A DNA stretch of 64,000 bases, from contig NZ_AEYE02000024.1 in NCBI RefSeq assembly GCF_000298315.2, forward strand, positions 62,001 through 126,000, written 5' to 3'. Both the position numbers and the translations under genes were made by a program. Below, piece by piece: positions 35,617-44,880 of this stretch; within the stretch, counting starts at the first letter, position 1; each line of letters begins with the position of its first letter. A model generated the notes under the pieces. That model saw nothing but the letters and a program-made list of their open reading frames with translations. It was not told where the DNA came from and searched no databases. The stretch comes from Rhizobium grahamii CCGE 502. GTDB taxonomy: Bacteria; Pseudomonadota; Alphaproteobacteria; Rhizobiales; Rhizobiaceae.

Positions 35617-36942
35617 ATGGATGACACAAGCCTGCAGGTCGTGCCTGTTTCCAAATTCCCGCATTTTGACGCCGTTGTGTTGGGCGCGGGCATATCGGGA
35701 TTGGTTGCCGCTTCCATCTTGTCAGAACAAGGCCAGCGGACGCTTGTCGTCGATGATTATGGCCATGTCGGCGGCAATCATATGGATTGGACGTCACCCG
35801 AGGGATATACCTTTGACGTCGGCAGCTTGATATTTCAGGACGATTCACCGCTGCTGCGACATTTTCCGGAGCTTCTGGCCCACTACGTTCCGATTGAGCC
35901 GACCTGGGGGCGTTTGAACCCGCAAGGCCGGATTACAGTTTATCCAATCTCTGTCCGAGACGACATCCTGGCTGCTGGACCGGTGGGACTGTTCCGTATT
36001 GCCTTGTCCCTCATCTATGCGAGGGTTTTCCGCAGGAACATGCGCAATGCCCAGGACTTTGCACGCTATTGGATTGGTGCCTATCTGCTTCAGAGGTCCG
36101 GCCTTGAGACATATATGAAGCGCTTCTACGGGATCGCACCTGAGAAAATCGATCTCGATCTCGCGCGCAAAAGAATGGGTTGGATCAGTGAACACGCATC
36201 CGTAAGAGGCCTGCTCAGAAAAATCATCCGGCAGCAAGCCGCAGGCGGTCCGGTAAATCGTCAGATGGCGCGTCCAAAGCAGGGATTCGCGAGTCTCTAT
36301 GACGTTGCTGTTCAACGCCTCGAACACGCGGGTGTGTCGTTCCGGCTCTCTGCTGGGATAAAAAAAGTCTCGAAGCTCAGCGATGGTTTTGAAGTGGCAC
36401 TCACGGCCGGTTCAGTGTTCACCAAGCGGGTTATTTCGACCATTCCGATTCCCGCTGCCGAGCGACTCTGCGACTTACCGTCACATGCAGAACTTAGTAC
36501 GATTACGCTCATAACGCTCTACTTCAGTTTCCGGGGCTCACGAGGCTTTCCGCAGTCGATCATCTATAACTTTTCGCACCACGGGTCCTGGAAACGCTTG
36601 ACCGTTTATTCGGACTTCTACGGTTCACAAAATGACAGGGAATATTTTGCGGTCGAGGTAATCGCGGGCCAAGTCGTGACCGTCGATCAGGCCGAGGCAG
36701 ATTTTCGCAGTCACACACGAGCTAACGGTTTATTCACCGGGGACCTTAAACTCGAGGGAAGTCAGGTCCTCGAAAACGCCTATCCTATATACAGTCAGGG
36801 CGCTGCACAGCACGCAACGCAGGCAATCGCCAGCTTGCGAATGTTCGGCATCGAGTCGATCGGCCGTCAGGGTGGGTTCAATTACCAGCCCACCGCGCGG
36901 GTGTCTACGATCGAAGTTGAGGCGGCTCTCGGAGGGAGCTGA
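35617..36942 (+). CDS. FAD-dependent UDP-galactopyranose-mutase-like protein
   Basis: 441 aa flavoprotein. The FAD-binding beta-alpha-beta motif is AVVLGAGISGLVAASILSEQ near residue 18, followed by VVDDYGHVGGN; a second nucleotide-contact part is near ISTIPIPAAERL. The overall layout recalls Glf (UDP-galactopyranose to galactofuranose) and related amine-oxidase-fold proteins of polysaccharide loci. Assigning Glf activity would be premature since the characteristic C-terminal motifs are not clear. ATG 35617 is preceded by GGGG. The upstream 280 bases are AT-rich and hold divergent promoters with the HAD-like gene. Confidence 0.75.
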   Translation: MDDTSLQVVPVSKFPHFDAVVLGAGISGLVAASILSEQGQRTLVVDDYGHVGGNHMDWTSPEGYTFDVGSLIFQDDSPLLRHFPELLAHYVPIEPTWGRLNPQGRITVYPISVRDDILAAGPVGLFRIALSLIYARVFRRNMRNAQDFARYWIGAYLLQRSGLETYMKRFYGIAPEKIDLDLARKRMGWISEHASVRGLLRKIIRQQAAGGPVNRQMARPKQGFASLYDVAVQRLEHAGVSFRLSAGIKKVSKLSDGFEVALTAGSVFTKRVISTIPIPAAERLCDLPSHAELSTITLITLYFSFRGSRGFPQSIIYNFSHHGSWKRLTVYSDFYGSQNDREYFAVEVIAGQVVTVDQAEADFRSHTRANGLFTGDLKLEGSQVLENAYPIYSQGAAQHATQAIASLRMFGIESIGRQGGFNYQPTARVSTIEVEAALGGS

Positions 36943-37008
36943 CCGCAACGCGCGGGTATCAAGGTCGCTCATCACCGCGGGCGCAAGTGAGAAGACGAAA
37001 GGTTTATT

Positions 37009-38109
37009 ATGCGTATCCTACATGTTCTCAATCACACTCAGCGCCTGAACGGCCATGTCCATGCTGCTGTCGACCTGGCATGCGCACAGGTAGCTCAGGG
37101 CCACGACGTTTGCGTCGCAAGTGGAGGAGGCGACTTCGACGGATTGCTGAAGCGAAAAGGTGTCCATACGGTCTTTGTCGATCACAAGCGGAGCTTTCCG
37201 AACCTTGCCAAGGCACTTGTTCACCTTCGCAGCCATATACGAAGCTTTCATGCTGAAATCGTTCATGCCCACATGATGACAAGCGCAGTGCTCGCATTTC
37301 CGGTTTGCAGGCTCAGCGGCATCCCTCTCATTACCACCGTTCACAATGAATTTGAAAAGAGCGCAACCTTGATGGGTCTTGGAACGCGTGTGATTGCTGT
37401 GAGCGACGTGGTGGGCGCCTCCATGCAAAAGAGGGGAGTTCCGTCGTCGCGGCTTCGTGTCGTATTGAATGGTACCATTGGCTCGGCTCGGTCGGACGGG
37501 CGATCGGAGGAACCGGCCCCTTTTATCTCACCCAGCATTCTGTTTGTCGGCGGACTTCATCCAAGAAAAGGTTTGCCTGATCTTCTGCAAGCGTTAGAAA
37601 TCGTCCATCGCTCAAATCCGAGGGCACACCTGTACATCGTGGGGGATGGCCCGTATCGCGATGCCTACAAGGACATGGCTTCAAAACTTGCCTGCGCATC
37701 TGCCGTTACATTTGTAGGATCAACCACGGATCCTTACCCATATATGCTGGGCGCCGATATTTTCGTGTTGCCGTCGCACGCGGATCCAGCCCCACTGGTG
37801 CTATCAGAAGCGCGAGAAGCGCGTTGTGCAGTCATCGGAACGCAGGTCGATGGAATTCCTCAATTGCTCGAACACGGGGATGCCGGCATCCTCGTGCCGC
37901 CTCGCGATCCCTCAGCACTCGCGGAGGCGCTCATTCAATTCGTCGAAAATCCGGAAAAGATCGACGAATGGAAGGCTCGCAGCCAATTGCGTATTGAGCA
38001 CCTCACCATCGATCGTGTCGCGCGAGAAACAATGCAAGTATATATCAGCGCGCTGGGATCAAGATCACCAGCCGAGGCTGCAAAGATGGAGCAGTCCAAT
38101 TTGGTCTAG
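37009..38109 (+). CDS. Glycosyltransferase family 4
   Basis: 366 aa GT-B transferase. Opening MRILHVLNHTQRLNGHVHAA and the donor half LFVGGLHPRKGLPDLLQALE, VGDGPYRDAY and GADIFVLPSHADPAPLVLSE are typical. The E-x7-E signature has Asp as its first residue (DPAPLVLSE), a mild deviation. AAAGG lies six bases before the ATG. It belongs to a plus-strand run from 35617 to 41580. Sugar unknown. Confidence 0.87.
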   Translation: MRILHVLNHTQRLNGHVHAAVDLACAQVAQGHDVCVASGGGDFDGLLKRKGVHTVFVDHKRSFPNLAKALVHLRSHIRSFHAEIVHAHMMTSAVLAFPVCRLSGIPLITTVHNEFEKSATLMGLGTRVIAVSDVVGASMQKRGVPSSRLRVVLNGTIGSARSDGRSEEPAPFISPSILFVGGLHPRKGLPDLLQALEIVHRSNPRAHLYIVGDGPYRDAYKDMASKLACASAVTFVGSTTDPYPYMLGADIFVLPSHADPAPLVLSEAREARCAVIGTQVDGIPQLLEHGDAGILVPPRDPSALAEALIQFVENPEKIDEWKARSQLRIEHLTIDRVARETMQVYISALGSRSPAEAAKMEQSNLV

Positions 38110-38241
38110 CAGCAGGGATGTTCAGCCGTCAAAGCTCAGACCGTTTAATTTGTCTTCCAGATTGTAAGATTAATTGTGGAATATCTCGTTGCGAAGTGTA
38201 TATTGCAACGCACCAAGCCGAGTTGCATGCGGAGCGATCTG

Positions 38242-39267
38242 ATGCCGCCGAATTATCCTCTTGTCAGCATCATAATTACTTGTTTTAATTACGAATTGTT
38301 CATAAGCGAATGCATTGAGAGTGCATTGCAACAGGATTACCCGAACCTTGAAATTATTGTCGTTGACGACGGGTCGAAAGACGGCTCATGGGATATCATT
38401 CAGCAGTACCGAGACCAGGTTACATGCGTGCGGCAGCAAAACCGAGGGGCGCTGCGCAGCTCCCTGACCGGGTTTAGGCTATCAAATGGAGATTTCGTTC
38501 ATTTTCTCGATGCGGACGATCTCCTGGTACCTGGAGCCCTCCAGCAGATTGCACCTCACCTTCGCCCAGATGTATCGAAGGTGCCGTTCATGTTGAGCCC
38601 TATCGATAGGGATGGACAGGTAATTGGAGATCCGTTTCCAAAACTGGCACAGTCCATTGAGTCTGGACCACTGATACAATCGATAAATCAGAGAGGCTAC
38701 TACAATACTCCGCCAACATCGGGGAACATTTATCGCCGCGATATATACGAAAATCTTGGTGATCTAAGCTATGAACGAGCGATCGACGGCGTTCCCTATC
38801 TACTGGCGCCTTTCCTCGGAAAGGTGGTGTCGCTAGACGTGCCCCTCGGCAAATACCGAATTCACAATGCGAACCTGTCATCCTTTTCAACGCTGTCAAG
38901 CGATCGGCTGAATGGATATATCGATCGATTTATGGCGCGGCTCCGGCACCTGGCGCAGCTGATCGACGAGCGGGGCATCAAGGGCAAAATAAGACTGCGC
39001 CAAGACTACGCCTATGTTCGGGAAATGACGATCCTCAGCACTGTCGCTTCTGGCAAGCGGCCAGCACTTCGTCTTCTGGCGTCCTATATATCGGCGGTTC
39101 GCAGAGAGCACCGGGCATTGAGAACGTGTATGTCTCTTGCTTTCGCGCTCGGCCTTTTTGTTCTCCCAAACCTTGGAAGAAGGCAGCTTGCTTCGTTTCG
39201 ACTGGACCCGTCTCGGTTCTGGCGGGTCAGGTCGCGGCTCAAACACGCGGCCTCCGTCGGAACCTGA
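38242..39267 (+). CDS. Glycosyltransferase family 2 (paralogue of the 30771 gene)
   Basis: 341 aa. SIIITCFNYELFISECIESA, IVVDDGSKDGSWDIIQQY and FLDADDLLVPGAL are GT2 hallmarks. The segment TPPTSGNIYRRD and YRIHNANLS match the other paralogue. ATG 38242 lies seven bases after GGAG, unlike ATG 38176. The two paralogues may add the same sugar in two positions or act on related acceptors. Confidence 0.87.
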   Translation: MPPNYPLVSIIITCFNYELFISECIESALQQDYPNLEIIVVDDGSKDGSWDIIQQYRDQVTCVRQQNRGALRSSLTGFRLSNGDFVHFLDADDLLVPGALQQIAPHLRPDVSKVPFMLSPIDRDGQVIGDPFPKLAQSIESGPLIQSINQRGYYNTPPTSGNIYRRDIYENLGDLSYERAIDGVPYLLAPFLGKVVSLDVPLGKYRIHNANLSSFSTLSSDRLNGYIDRFMARLRHLAQLIDERGIKGKIRLRQDYAYVREMTILSTVASGKRPALRLLASYISAVRREHRALRTCMSLAFALGLFVLPNLGRRQLASFRLDPSRFWRVRSRLKHAASVGT

Positions 39268-39449
39268 TGGTACCAATCCACATGCGGCAGAGGGCAGGAA
39301 CTCGTATCGATGCAGATGGAGGCCATGGATGATGTCGGGCACTGAAGCGCAGCTCAAACCTGACCTGGTATACGTCGCATTGCATTCTTCAGCCGATTTC
39401 GTCGCTTGGACGAATGGACTTCAATCAATGGTACATGCAGGGGAAGTTG

Positions 39450-40442
39450 GTGGTGAGTGAGACAATATCCGTCGTCCTGGCCACGTACAATGGCGAACGC
39501 TTTCTCGAAGAACAATTGCAAAGCCTGGTCACACAGACGGTCAGGCCCTTTGAAGTCATTATCAGCGACGATGACTCCACCGATACCACACCCGACCTGC
39601 TTGCAACATTCGAAAGATCGGCGCCATTTCCGGTGAAGCGCTGGAAGAACTCACCCGGTCTGGGCTTTCGGGAAAACTTCCTCCGTGCCGCATCAAAGGC
39701 GACCGGCGGGTGGATTGCCTTTTGCGATCAGGATGACATTTGGCGCCAGGACAAACTTGAGGTCTGCCAGAGACATTTCGATGAGGGCGTCACGCAGGTC
39801 GTCCACCAGGCTGACCTCATCGACAGTACCGGGACGAAGATCGGTCTCTTCAGCCAAGGCATAGAAGAAACCCGCATCAGAACGGCGCTCTTCTACGATG
39901 TATGGGAGACATTTCTGGGCTTCTCGATGATGGTCCGGCGCGAGGTGCTGGATATTTTTCCGTCAAACCAGCGATTTGTCGACTACATCGAGCCGAAGCA
40001 TCTCATCGCGCACGATCGGTGGGGATTCTTTCTTGCACAGACGCTGGGAAAAACGGCAGAAATCGCCGAGCCACTGGTCAGTTACAGACAGCATTCCTCA
40101 AATCTCTTTGGCAAGAGCGGTCGCAAGCAGGCTGACGCCGACATTCGGTCGAAGAACCAGGGTTACATCGACGCAACCCGCGGCATGCTGGCTTGCATCG
40201 AAGGATTGCCCGAAGGGACAGAGGCTCGCTTCCCCGGGTTTCGGCGTCAAGCTGCGTTGCGGGTCTACGCGTCCGCTTTGCGGCAGGTCGAAGCCCGTGG
40301 AAATATCTACGAGCTCGCCGGACACATGGCGTTTGCCGAGTTCATACGCCTGATCAAGTCGGGCTGCTATCGAAGTGCACAGGATGGCCGACTGCGATGG
40401 CGCTCCGTCGCCCGCGATCTGGCGTTTTGCTTCGGGGTATAG
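39450..40442 (+). CDS. Glycosyltransferase family 2
   Basis: About 330 aa of rhamnosyl/glycosyl transferase type: SVVLATYNGERFLEEQLQSL, the SDDDSTDTTPD motif, and CDQDDIWRQDKL, which is a form common in rhamnosyltransferase-like GT2. Start uncertain: GTG 39450 or 39453 after GGGG fits better than ATG 39414. It sits 180 bases after the previous GT2; the gap has no gene I can support. Confidence 0.85.
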   Translation: MVSETISVVLATYNGERFLEEQLQSLVTQTVRPFEVIISDDDSTDTTPDLLATFERSAPFPVKRWKNSPGLGFRENFLRAASKATGGWIAFCDQDDIWRQDKLEVCQRHFDEGVTQVVHQADLIDSTGTKIGLFSQGIEETRIRTALFYDVWETFLGFSMMVRREVLDIFPSNQRFVDYIEPKHLIAHDRWGFFLAQTLGKTAEIAEPLVSYRQHSSNLFGKSGRKQADADIRSKNQGYIDATRGMLACIEGLPEGTEARFPGFRRQAALRVYASALRQVEARGNIYELAGHMAFAEFIRLIKSGCYRSAQDGRLRWRSVARDLAFCFGV

Positions 40443-40497
40443 AGTCGACCGCCGCTGACATGACGAGCAAATAACGACGGCGAGGAGAACTTAGACA

Positions 40498-41580
40498 ATG
40501 GCGAGCATCCAGAGGTCCACTTCCCATTACGTCGCGCTCGACGGCGTGCGAGGCGTGGCTGCAATATCGGTGCTGCTTTTTCACCTCGAACGATGGCTCG
40601 ATGTTCCAGGGCTCGCGGCCAACGGGAACCTCGCGGTCGATATGTTTTTCACGTTGAGTGGGTTTGTCCTTGCAGTGGCCTATTCCGAGAGGGTCCATAC
40701 AATGGGCCTTTGGAAATTCGTCGTCATGCGTGCGGTCAGGCTTATGCCTTTGATCATCCTCGCCACGATCATCAGCTGTTCCTACGTTCTCCTAAGGGCC
40801 GTCTGGCAAACCAATGATATCTTGTTTCCGACACTTGCGTTTGCGGCTTTCACAGGGGCTTTGAACATCCCCTACTTCCATGCGCCTTCGAACATCGGTG
40901 GCCCCCAGCTGTTTCCGCTCAATGGTCCGCAGTTTTCTCTGTTCCTCGAGGTGGTGGCGAATGTCGCATGGTGGGCTGTCCGCTTCGGTCAACAGATTGC
41001 TATCGCAGTCGTTACCTTCGTCGTGTCCGCCATCTGCGTTATCATCTTCGGTATCGGAGGCGACACCACCGACACATTCTGGCAGGGTTTTGCGCATGTT
41101 GGTTCGTCATTCGCGCTCGGGGTTCTGATATTTCATCTCGATCGGATATTCTCGCTTAAACGGAAGCGGCTGGTCGGAGTTCTCTTCTGGTGTCTTATGG
41201 CATTGATGCTGCTAGTTTTTTACGTCCCAGTCGAGGCGACGTTCACGTTGAAGCTCTTGTGGAAATTCATTCTGGCACCTGCGTTGGTATGGACCGGAGC
41301 CTATGTGAGCCTCAATAAAAGCCAGAACCGAGTGGCAAAGTACCTTGGCGATCTGTCGTACCCCATCTACGCCTTGCACTATCCGATTTTTTGCTGGGTC
41401 AACGGCACGCTGCAGGCCGTCACGGGTACCAAGGCACCAATTATCGAAGTCCCACTCGTCGTTATGACGGTCATCGTTGCAAGCGATCTCGCTTTGCGGC
41501 TTTTTGACAAGCCTGTCCGCAATTATCTAACACGGCAAATTGGCGCAAGACGATCAGGAGTCCGCGCGGCCGCCTCATGA
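40498..41580 (+). CDS. Acyltransferase family 3 (OafA/ExoZ-like)
   Basis: 360 aa membrane O-acyltransferase, likely adding acetyl groups to the polysaccharide. Family signature YVALDGVRGVAAISVLLFHL with the catalytic-type His, then DMFFTLSGFVLAVAYSERV and about ten membrane helices; LSYPIYALHYPIFCW near residue 285 is conserved in this family. GAGGAG lies 11 bases upstream of ATG. It ends the polysaccharide locus. Confidence 0.9.
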   Translation: MASIQRSTSHYVALDGVRGVAAISVLLFHLERWLDVPGLAANGNLAVDMFFTLSGFVLAVAYSERVHTMGLWKFVVMRAVRLMPLIILATIISCSYVLLRAVWQTNDILFPTLAFAAFTGALNIPYFHAPSNIGGPQLFPLNGPQFSLFLEVVANVAWWAVRFGQQIAIAVVTFVVSAICVIIFGIGGDTTDTFWQGFAHVGSSFALGVLIFHLDRIFSLKRKRLVGVLFWCLMALMLLVFYVPVEATFTLKLLWKFILAPALVWTGAYVSLNKSQNRVAKYLGDLSYPIYALHYPIFCWVNGTLQAVTGTKAPIIEVPLVVMTVIVASDLALRLFDKPVRNYLTRQIGARRSGVRAAAS

Positions 41581-41591
41581 TGAAGCCAGCG

Positions 41592-41759
41592 TCAGAAGCG
41601 CGCTATGGCAAGCAAGACGGTCAACAGATAGGCGACAAACGAGGTCGCGAATAAGGTGATAAGGTAACCGATCAGGCCCGCGTGCTCATAAGAACGGTTC
41701 GGTACTGTCTTCGGAGAGCCCCCTCCAGGCGTGATAAAAAAGCCGTCATCTCTGTACAT
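41592..41759 (-). CDS. Small single-helix membrane protein (55 aa)
   Basis: A short frame, MYRDDGFFITPGGG at the start, a polar stretch to residue 27, then one hydrophobic helix (GLIGYLITLFATSFVAYLLT, VLLAIARF to the end). GAGAAGAG lies a few bases upstream of the ATG. It follows the DUF1206 gene by 93 bases on the same strand and may share its stress promoter. I know no function; small tail-anchored proteins of this kind are frequent in rhizobia. Confidence 0.5.
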   Translation of the reverse strand: MYRDDGFFITPGGGSPKTVPNRSYEHAGLIGYLITLFATSFVAYLLTVLLAIARF

Positions 41760-41852
41760 TCAGCTCTTCTCCCACCGATTGCAATTGCTCCCGAATTCCA
41801 TTGATCGCATCCGCCGCACGCCGGCGAGCGTGACCGGTGTGTCGTCCACGCG

Positions 41853-42665
41853 TCACGACAACGCCGGCAGTTTTGCCCGGATAGCACCGGTATCCGGAGA
41901 ACGAATGATGCGATAGCGTGCTTCCACAAAATTATAGATACCGAATGAAGCCAGGCCTGCGGCGACGACAATGTAGATGATAGCGCCGAAAGGTAGACGC
42001 CGGATCCAGCTGAGCGCATCCGCCACGCTCCCTGCCTTGCCCGGATCAACCGTGAAAGCAGCGTAGCAGAACAGGATGCCGATAATGACGAAAATGATCC
42101 CACGCGACACAAGGCCATAGATGCATAACAAGAGCAGGGTCTTTTGATCTGAGAGCGACAGGTAGCGCTCGAAGCGACGTGAGAGCCCTTTGTAGATGGT
42201 GATAACACCGCCGCACAGAAATCCTACCCCTATTCCTCCAGCGAGATAGATCCCGAAAGGCTGCGCCATCGCCCACGCGGCTAATCCCTTCTCTCCACTT
42301 CCGCTACCGCCATAACCAAGGCTCCAGGCACGCGAGAAAGCATAGAACGCAAGCCCTGTATAAATCATCGCGCTCATGAAAAGGGTTGTTCGGATGGCCA
42401 TGCCTTTCGCGTTATTTTCGTGGTTGTCTGCATTGGCAACCGACTGGGCCGACCGCCACGCCACGAAACCCAACAGACCTAGCCCGATCAAAGTCAGCCA
42501 AAGCTGACCCAGCGGTTGTGACAGAAGCGCATCGAGAGCGGATTTGGTCTCGGGACGACCGCCAAAACTTGAAAAGAGCGCAAGACCGGCAACCAGGATA
42601 AAAACGGCCCCACGCGCCACGTAGCCTGCACGTGCCAACAACTTAAATTTCGAACCCATCGCCAT
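41853..42665 (-). CDS. DUF1206 membrane protein
   Basis: 270 aa, six membrane helices arranged as three repeats of a helix pair, each beginning like LLARAGYVARGAVFILVAGL, FAYSRAWSLGYG and GLVSRGIIFVIIGI. This is the DUF1206 pattern; function unknown. A full-consensus stress promoter lies 23 bases before the ATG. The family often occurs among stress-regulated genes of alphaproteobacteria. Confidence 0.9.
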   Translation of the reverse strand: MAMGSKFKLLARAGYVARGAVFILVAGLALFSSFGGRPETKSALDALLSQPLGQLWLTLIGLGLLGFVAWRSAQSVANADNHENNAKGMAIRTTLFMSAMIYTGLAFYAFSRAWSLGYGGSGSGEKGLAAWAMAQPFGIYLAGGIGVGFLCGGVITIYKGLSRRFERYLSLSDQKTLLLLCIYGLVSRGIIFVIIGILFCYAAFTVDPGKAGSVADALSWIRRLPFGAIIYIVVAAGLASFGIYNFVEARYRIIRSPDTGAIRAKLPALS

Positions 42666-42688
42666 CTCATACTCCCGGATCCAACCAG

Positions 42689-42713
42689 AACGAGGCGAGA
42701 GGCATTCAGTTCC
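42689..42713 (-). promoter_or_regulatory. EcfG/RpoE2-type stress promoter for DUF1206 gene
   Basis: Minus strand GGAAC-N16-CGTT (42713 to 42689), exact to consensus, ending 23 bases before ATG 42665. Confidence 0.7.
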
Positions 42714-42888
42714 TCAAATGACCCCGCATAGGTTTGCTTGTACCTGTCCAGGCCCGAAGGTGGCGAATCTACCAACTGCAACTGAACCGCCTTTGATGTC
42801 TTGCGTTATGCTGATGGGGAGAAGGGGAAGTAGAAGGCTCGGTTCTCTTTTATCCTCAGGTCGCACTGTGAGTGGAGCGAAGAAAGCA

Positions 42889-43197
42889 ATGGTTGATACC
42901 CGAACCAAAGGTCGGAGCGCCAAAGTTGCGCTCGAGCAGTATTTTGAGGAGCTGGAAGAGCCCGCCGAGAGCGATCTAGGGACTGACGATGATGATGTCA
43001 TTCCTCCCGATGAGGCACTGAGGGAAGTTGCTTGGCTTCGGAAAGAGGTGGGAGATTTACGAGCGCGCTTGGCAGTCATGCGCGGAGCAACGAACGACAA
43101 CCTTCAAGACGTGGCCACAAGACATCCATGGTTCAGGATCACTGCCACAGTTGCTGGATTGGTTGTGCTCGGAGCGATAATCAGTCAGCGTCGATAG
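42889..43197 (+). CDS. DUF883/ElaB-like membrane-tail protein
   Basis: 102 aa with an acidic N-terminal half (LEELEEPAESDLGTDDDDV), a short helical region (LREVAWLRKEVGDLRARLAV) and a C-terminal membrane helix with HPWFRITATVAGLVVLGAII followed by basic residues. This layout resembles ElaB/DUF883 ribosome- or membrane-binding stress proteins. Start ATG 42889 is weakly supported; GTG 42868 is possible. It is divergent from the DUF1206 gene. Confidence 0.6.
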   Translation: MVDTRTKGRSAKVALEQYFEELEEPAESDLGTDDDDVIPPDEALREVAWLRKEVGDLRARLAVMRGATNDNLQDVATRHPWFRITATVAGLVVLGAIISQRR

Positions 43198-43390
43198 CGG
43201 GCGCAGGCCCTATCACAAGAAGCAGCTGCGATGCCTTCAAGGACCACAACATCGAGTGGCTTGATCAGGGCATGACGATCCTGGTGGGCTGCTCGCCGCG
43301 GTTTCCGCCGGCCATTCTTCTCATTCTCTCACAGCAGGTTGTGGTGAACCCCTCTCGGCGCGCTGGATCCATTCCACCGGAGCCAATTCC

Positions 43391-44251
43391 ATGTTTGTCA
43401 ATTTCGAATTGAAAGAGGTTACAACGACGGCGGGAAATATTCGTCTTCGGATAGGGGGCAAAGGACCGGCGACGATGGTTCTTCATGGGCACCCCCGAAC
43501 CCATATGACGTGGGGTAAGGTCGCTGACTTGCTTTCGAACCGATTGACCGTGATCTGCCCTGATCTTCCGGGTTTTGGCGGGTCCTATATTCCGGAGGAC
43601 AGATCAAACAGCGAGAACTCCTCCAAGCGTGCAAAGGCCGCTGTTCTCAAGGAACTTATGGAACATCTCGGCTTTTTCAGTTTCAACGTTGTTGGTCATG
43701 ATCGTGGAAGCCTCACAGCCTTCCGGTTGGCAATGGACCATCCGAGTTCTGTAATGAGACTGATCACAGTCGATGGCTTGCCGGTCATCGAGCACCTCGA
43801 GCGAGCGGACTGGAAATTTGCCAGAGATTGGTATCATTGGTTCTTCTTTGCTCAGCCTGAAAAACCCGAGCGCGCCATCTCCTCCGATCCCGAGGCGTGG
43901 TATGACCAATTGTCTTCGGAGGTCATGGGCGAGGAAGCCTACCAGGACCTTCTGAAAGCCATTCACGACCCAGCCGTGGTGCATGGAATGGTTGAGGACT
44001 ACCGCGCCGGCATCCGCATCGATCATATTCACGACCGACAGGACCGGGATGCTGGCCGCCGGATTCAATGCCCGATGTTGTGTCTCTGGTCGCTAAGAGA
44101 TGATCTTGAAAAGATCTATGGAGACCCGGTTGCGATCTGGCGGACTTGGGCCACTGATGTCGTTGGATTTGGTATTGAGAGTGGCCACCATATCGCGGAG
44201 GAAAATCCACAAGGGCTCGCAACCGCGATCGCAAACTTCCTTTTGCGATGA
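43391..44251 (+). CDS. Alpha/beta hydrolase, haloacetate dehalogenase-like
   Basis: 286 aa. Oxyanion region HGHPRTHMTW, nucleophile elbow VGHDRGS with Asp as nucleophile near residue 107, the HW pair in WYHWFFFAQP near 155 and a catalytic His in ESGHHIAEE near 270: this is the fluoroacetate dehalogenase/epoxide hydrolase layout. In characterised fluoroacetate dehalogenases the nucleophile is followed by a second Arg (DRGGR); here Leu stands there (DRGSL), so the substrate may differ. No neighbour hints at a pathway. Confidence 0.8.
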   Translation: MFVNFELKEVTTTAGNIRLRIGGKGPATMVLHGHPRTHMTWGKVADLLSNRLTVICPDLPGFGGSYIPEDRSNSENSSKRAKAAVLKELMEHLGFFSFNVVGHDRGSLTAFRLAMDHPSSVMRLITVDGLPVIEHLERADWKFARDWYHWFFFAQPEKPERAISSDPEAWYDQLSSEVMGEEAYQDLLKAIHDPAVVHGMVEDYRAGIRIDHIHDRQDRDAGRRIQCPMLCLWSLRDDLEKIYGDPVAIWRTWATDVVGFGIESGHHIAEENPQGLATAIANFLLR

Positions 44252-44351
44252 ACGAGCCACTGCGGGACGGGCAACCGCGGTTGACCCCAGGTGGGTCAGC
44301 CGCGCTGCGGGCTTTGGCTCAGCAGTCGAGAGACAAATCAAATCGCCAGCT

Positions 44352-44376
44352 GGAACTCTCTTGGAAAGACAGTGTT
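44352..44376 (+). promoter_or_regulatory. EcfG/RpoE2-type stress promoter for DUF2934 gene
   Basis: Plus strand GGAAC-N17-GTT, ending 31 bases before ATG 44408. Confidence 0.6.
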
Positions 44377-44407
44377 AGTCACTGTTATAGGAGGAGGATG
44401 GATCGCT

Positions 44408-44671
44408 ATGACAGAGGAAAAAATTCGGAATGAGGCCTACAAAAGATGGGAGGCAGAGGGCCGACCTGATGGACAGGCCGAACGACACTGGCTGGATGCT
44501 GAGAAGGAAACCTCGAAGGACGGCAAGCTGCCGGAAACGTGGTCGTCCGACCAGTCAGGTGGTGTGGTTCCAGCTGAAGAAACCGACAGTGCCGCCTCGG
44601 ATGCAATTCCATCGAGTGGCGAGGGGACCTCGCGTTTTAAACCGGGGGAACTGGCGTCCGAGAATAAATGA
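44408..44671 (+). CDS. DUF2934 protein
   Basis: 87 aa, hydrophilic. The N-terminal MTEEKIRNEAYKRWEAEGRP followed by DGQAERHWLDAE is the DUF2934 signature; the tail is acidic and disordered. Function unknown. GGAGGAGG lies about ten bases upstream and a stress promoter 31 bases upstream. It could be read alone or with the cysteine hydrolase gene 209 bases downstream. Confidence 0.82.
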   Translation: MTEEKIRNEAYKRWEAEGRPDGQAERHWLDAEKETSKDGKLPETWSSDQSGGVVPAEETDSAASDAIPSSGEGTSRFKPGELASENK

Positions 44672-44880
44672 TTTGCATCGCACCGAGTGATTACTGATCC
44701 CGAAATGGCAGCACTGAGATGGTTCAAAAGCTCGATTGATGTCTACCCGTTCGCCAGTGGGGCGAGCCATGGTGGCGTGAAATGTGAAATCGCATCAATT
44801 GCGCGCATTGATTTGATTTGGCTCCTCTCGAGGGCGCGCAAAGCCAATGACACCGGGTTGTGCAAACGGAGTATCAAAAA

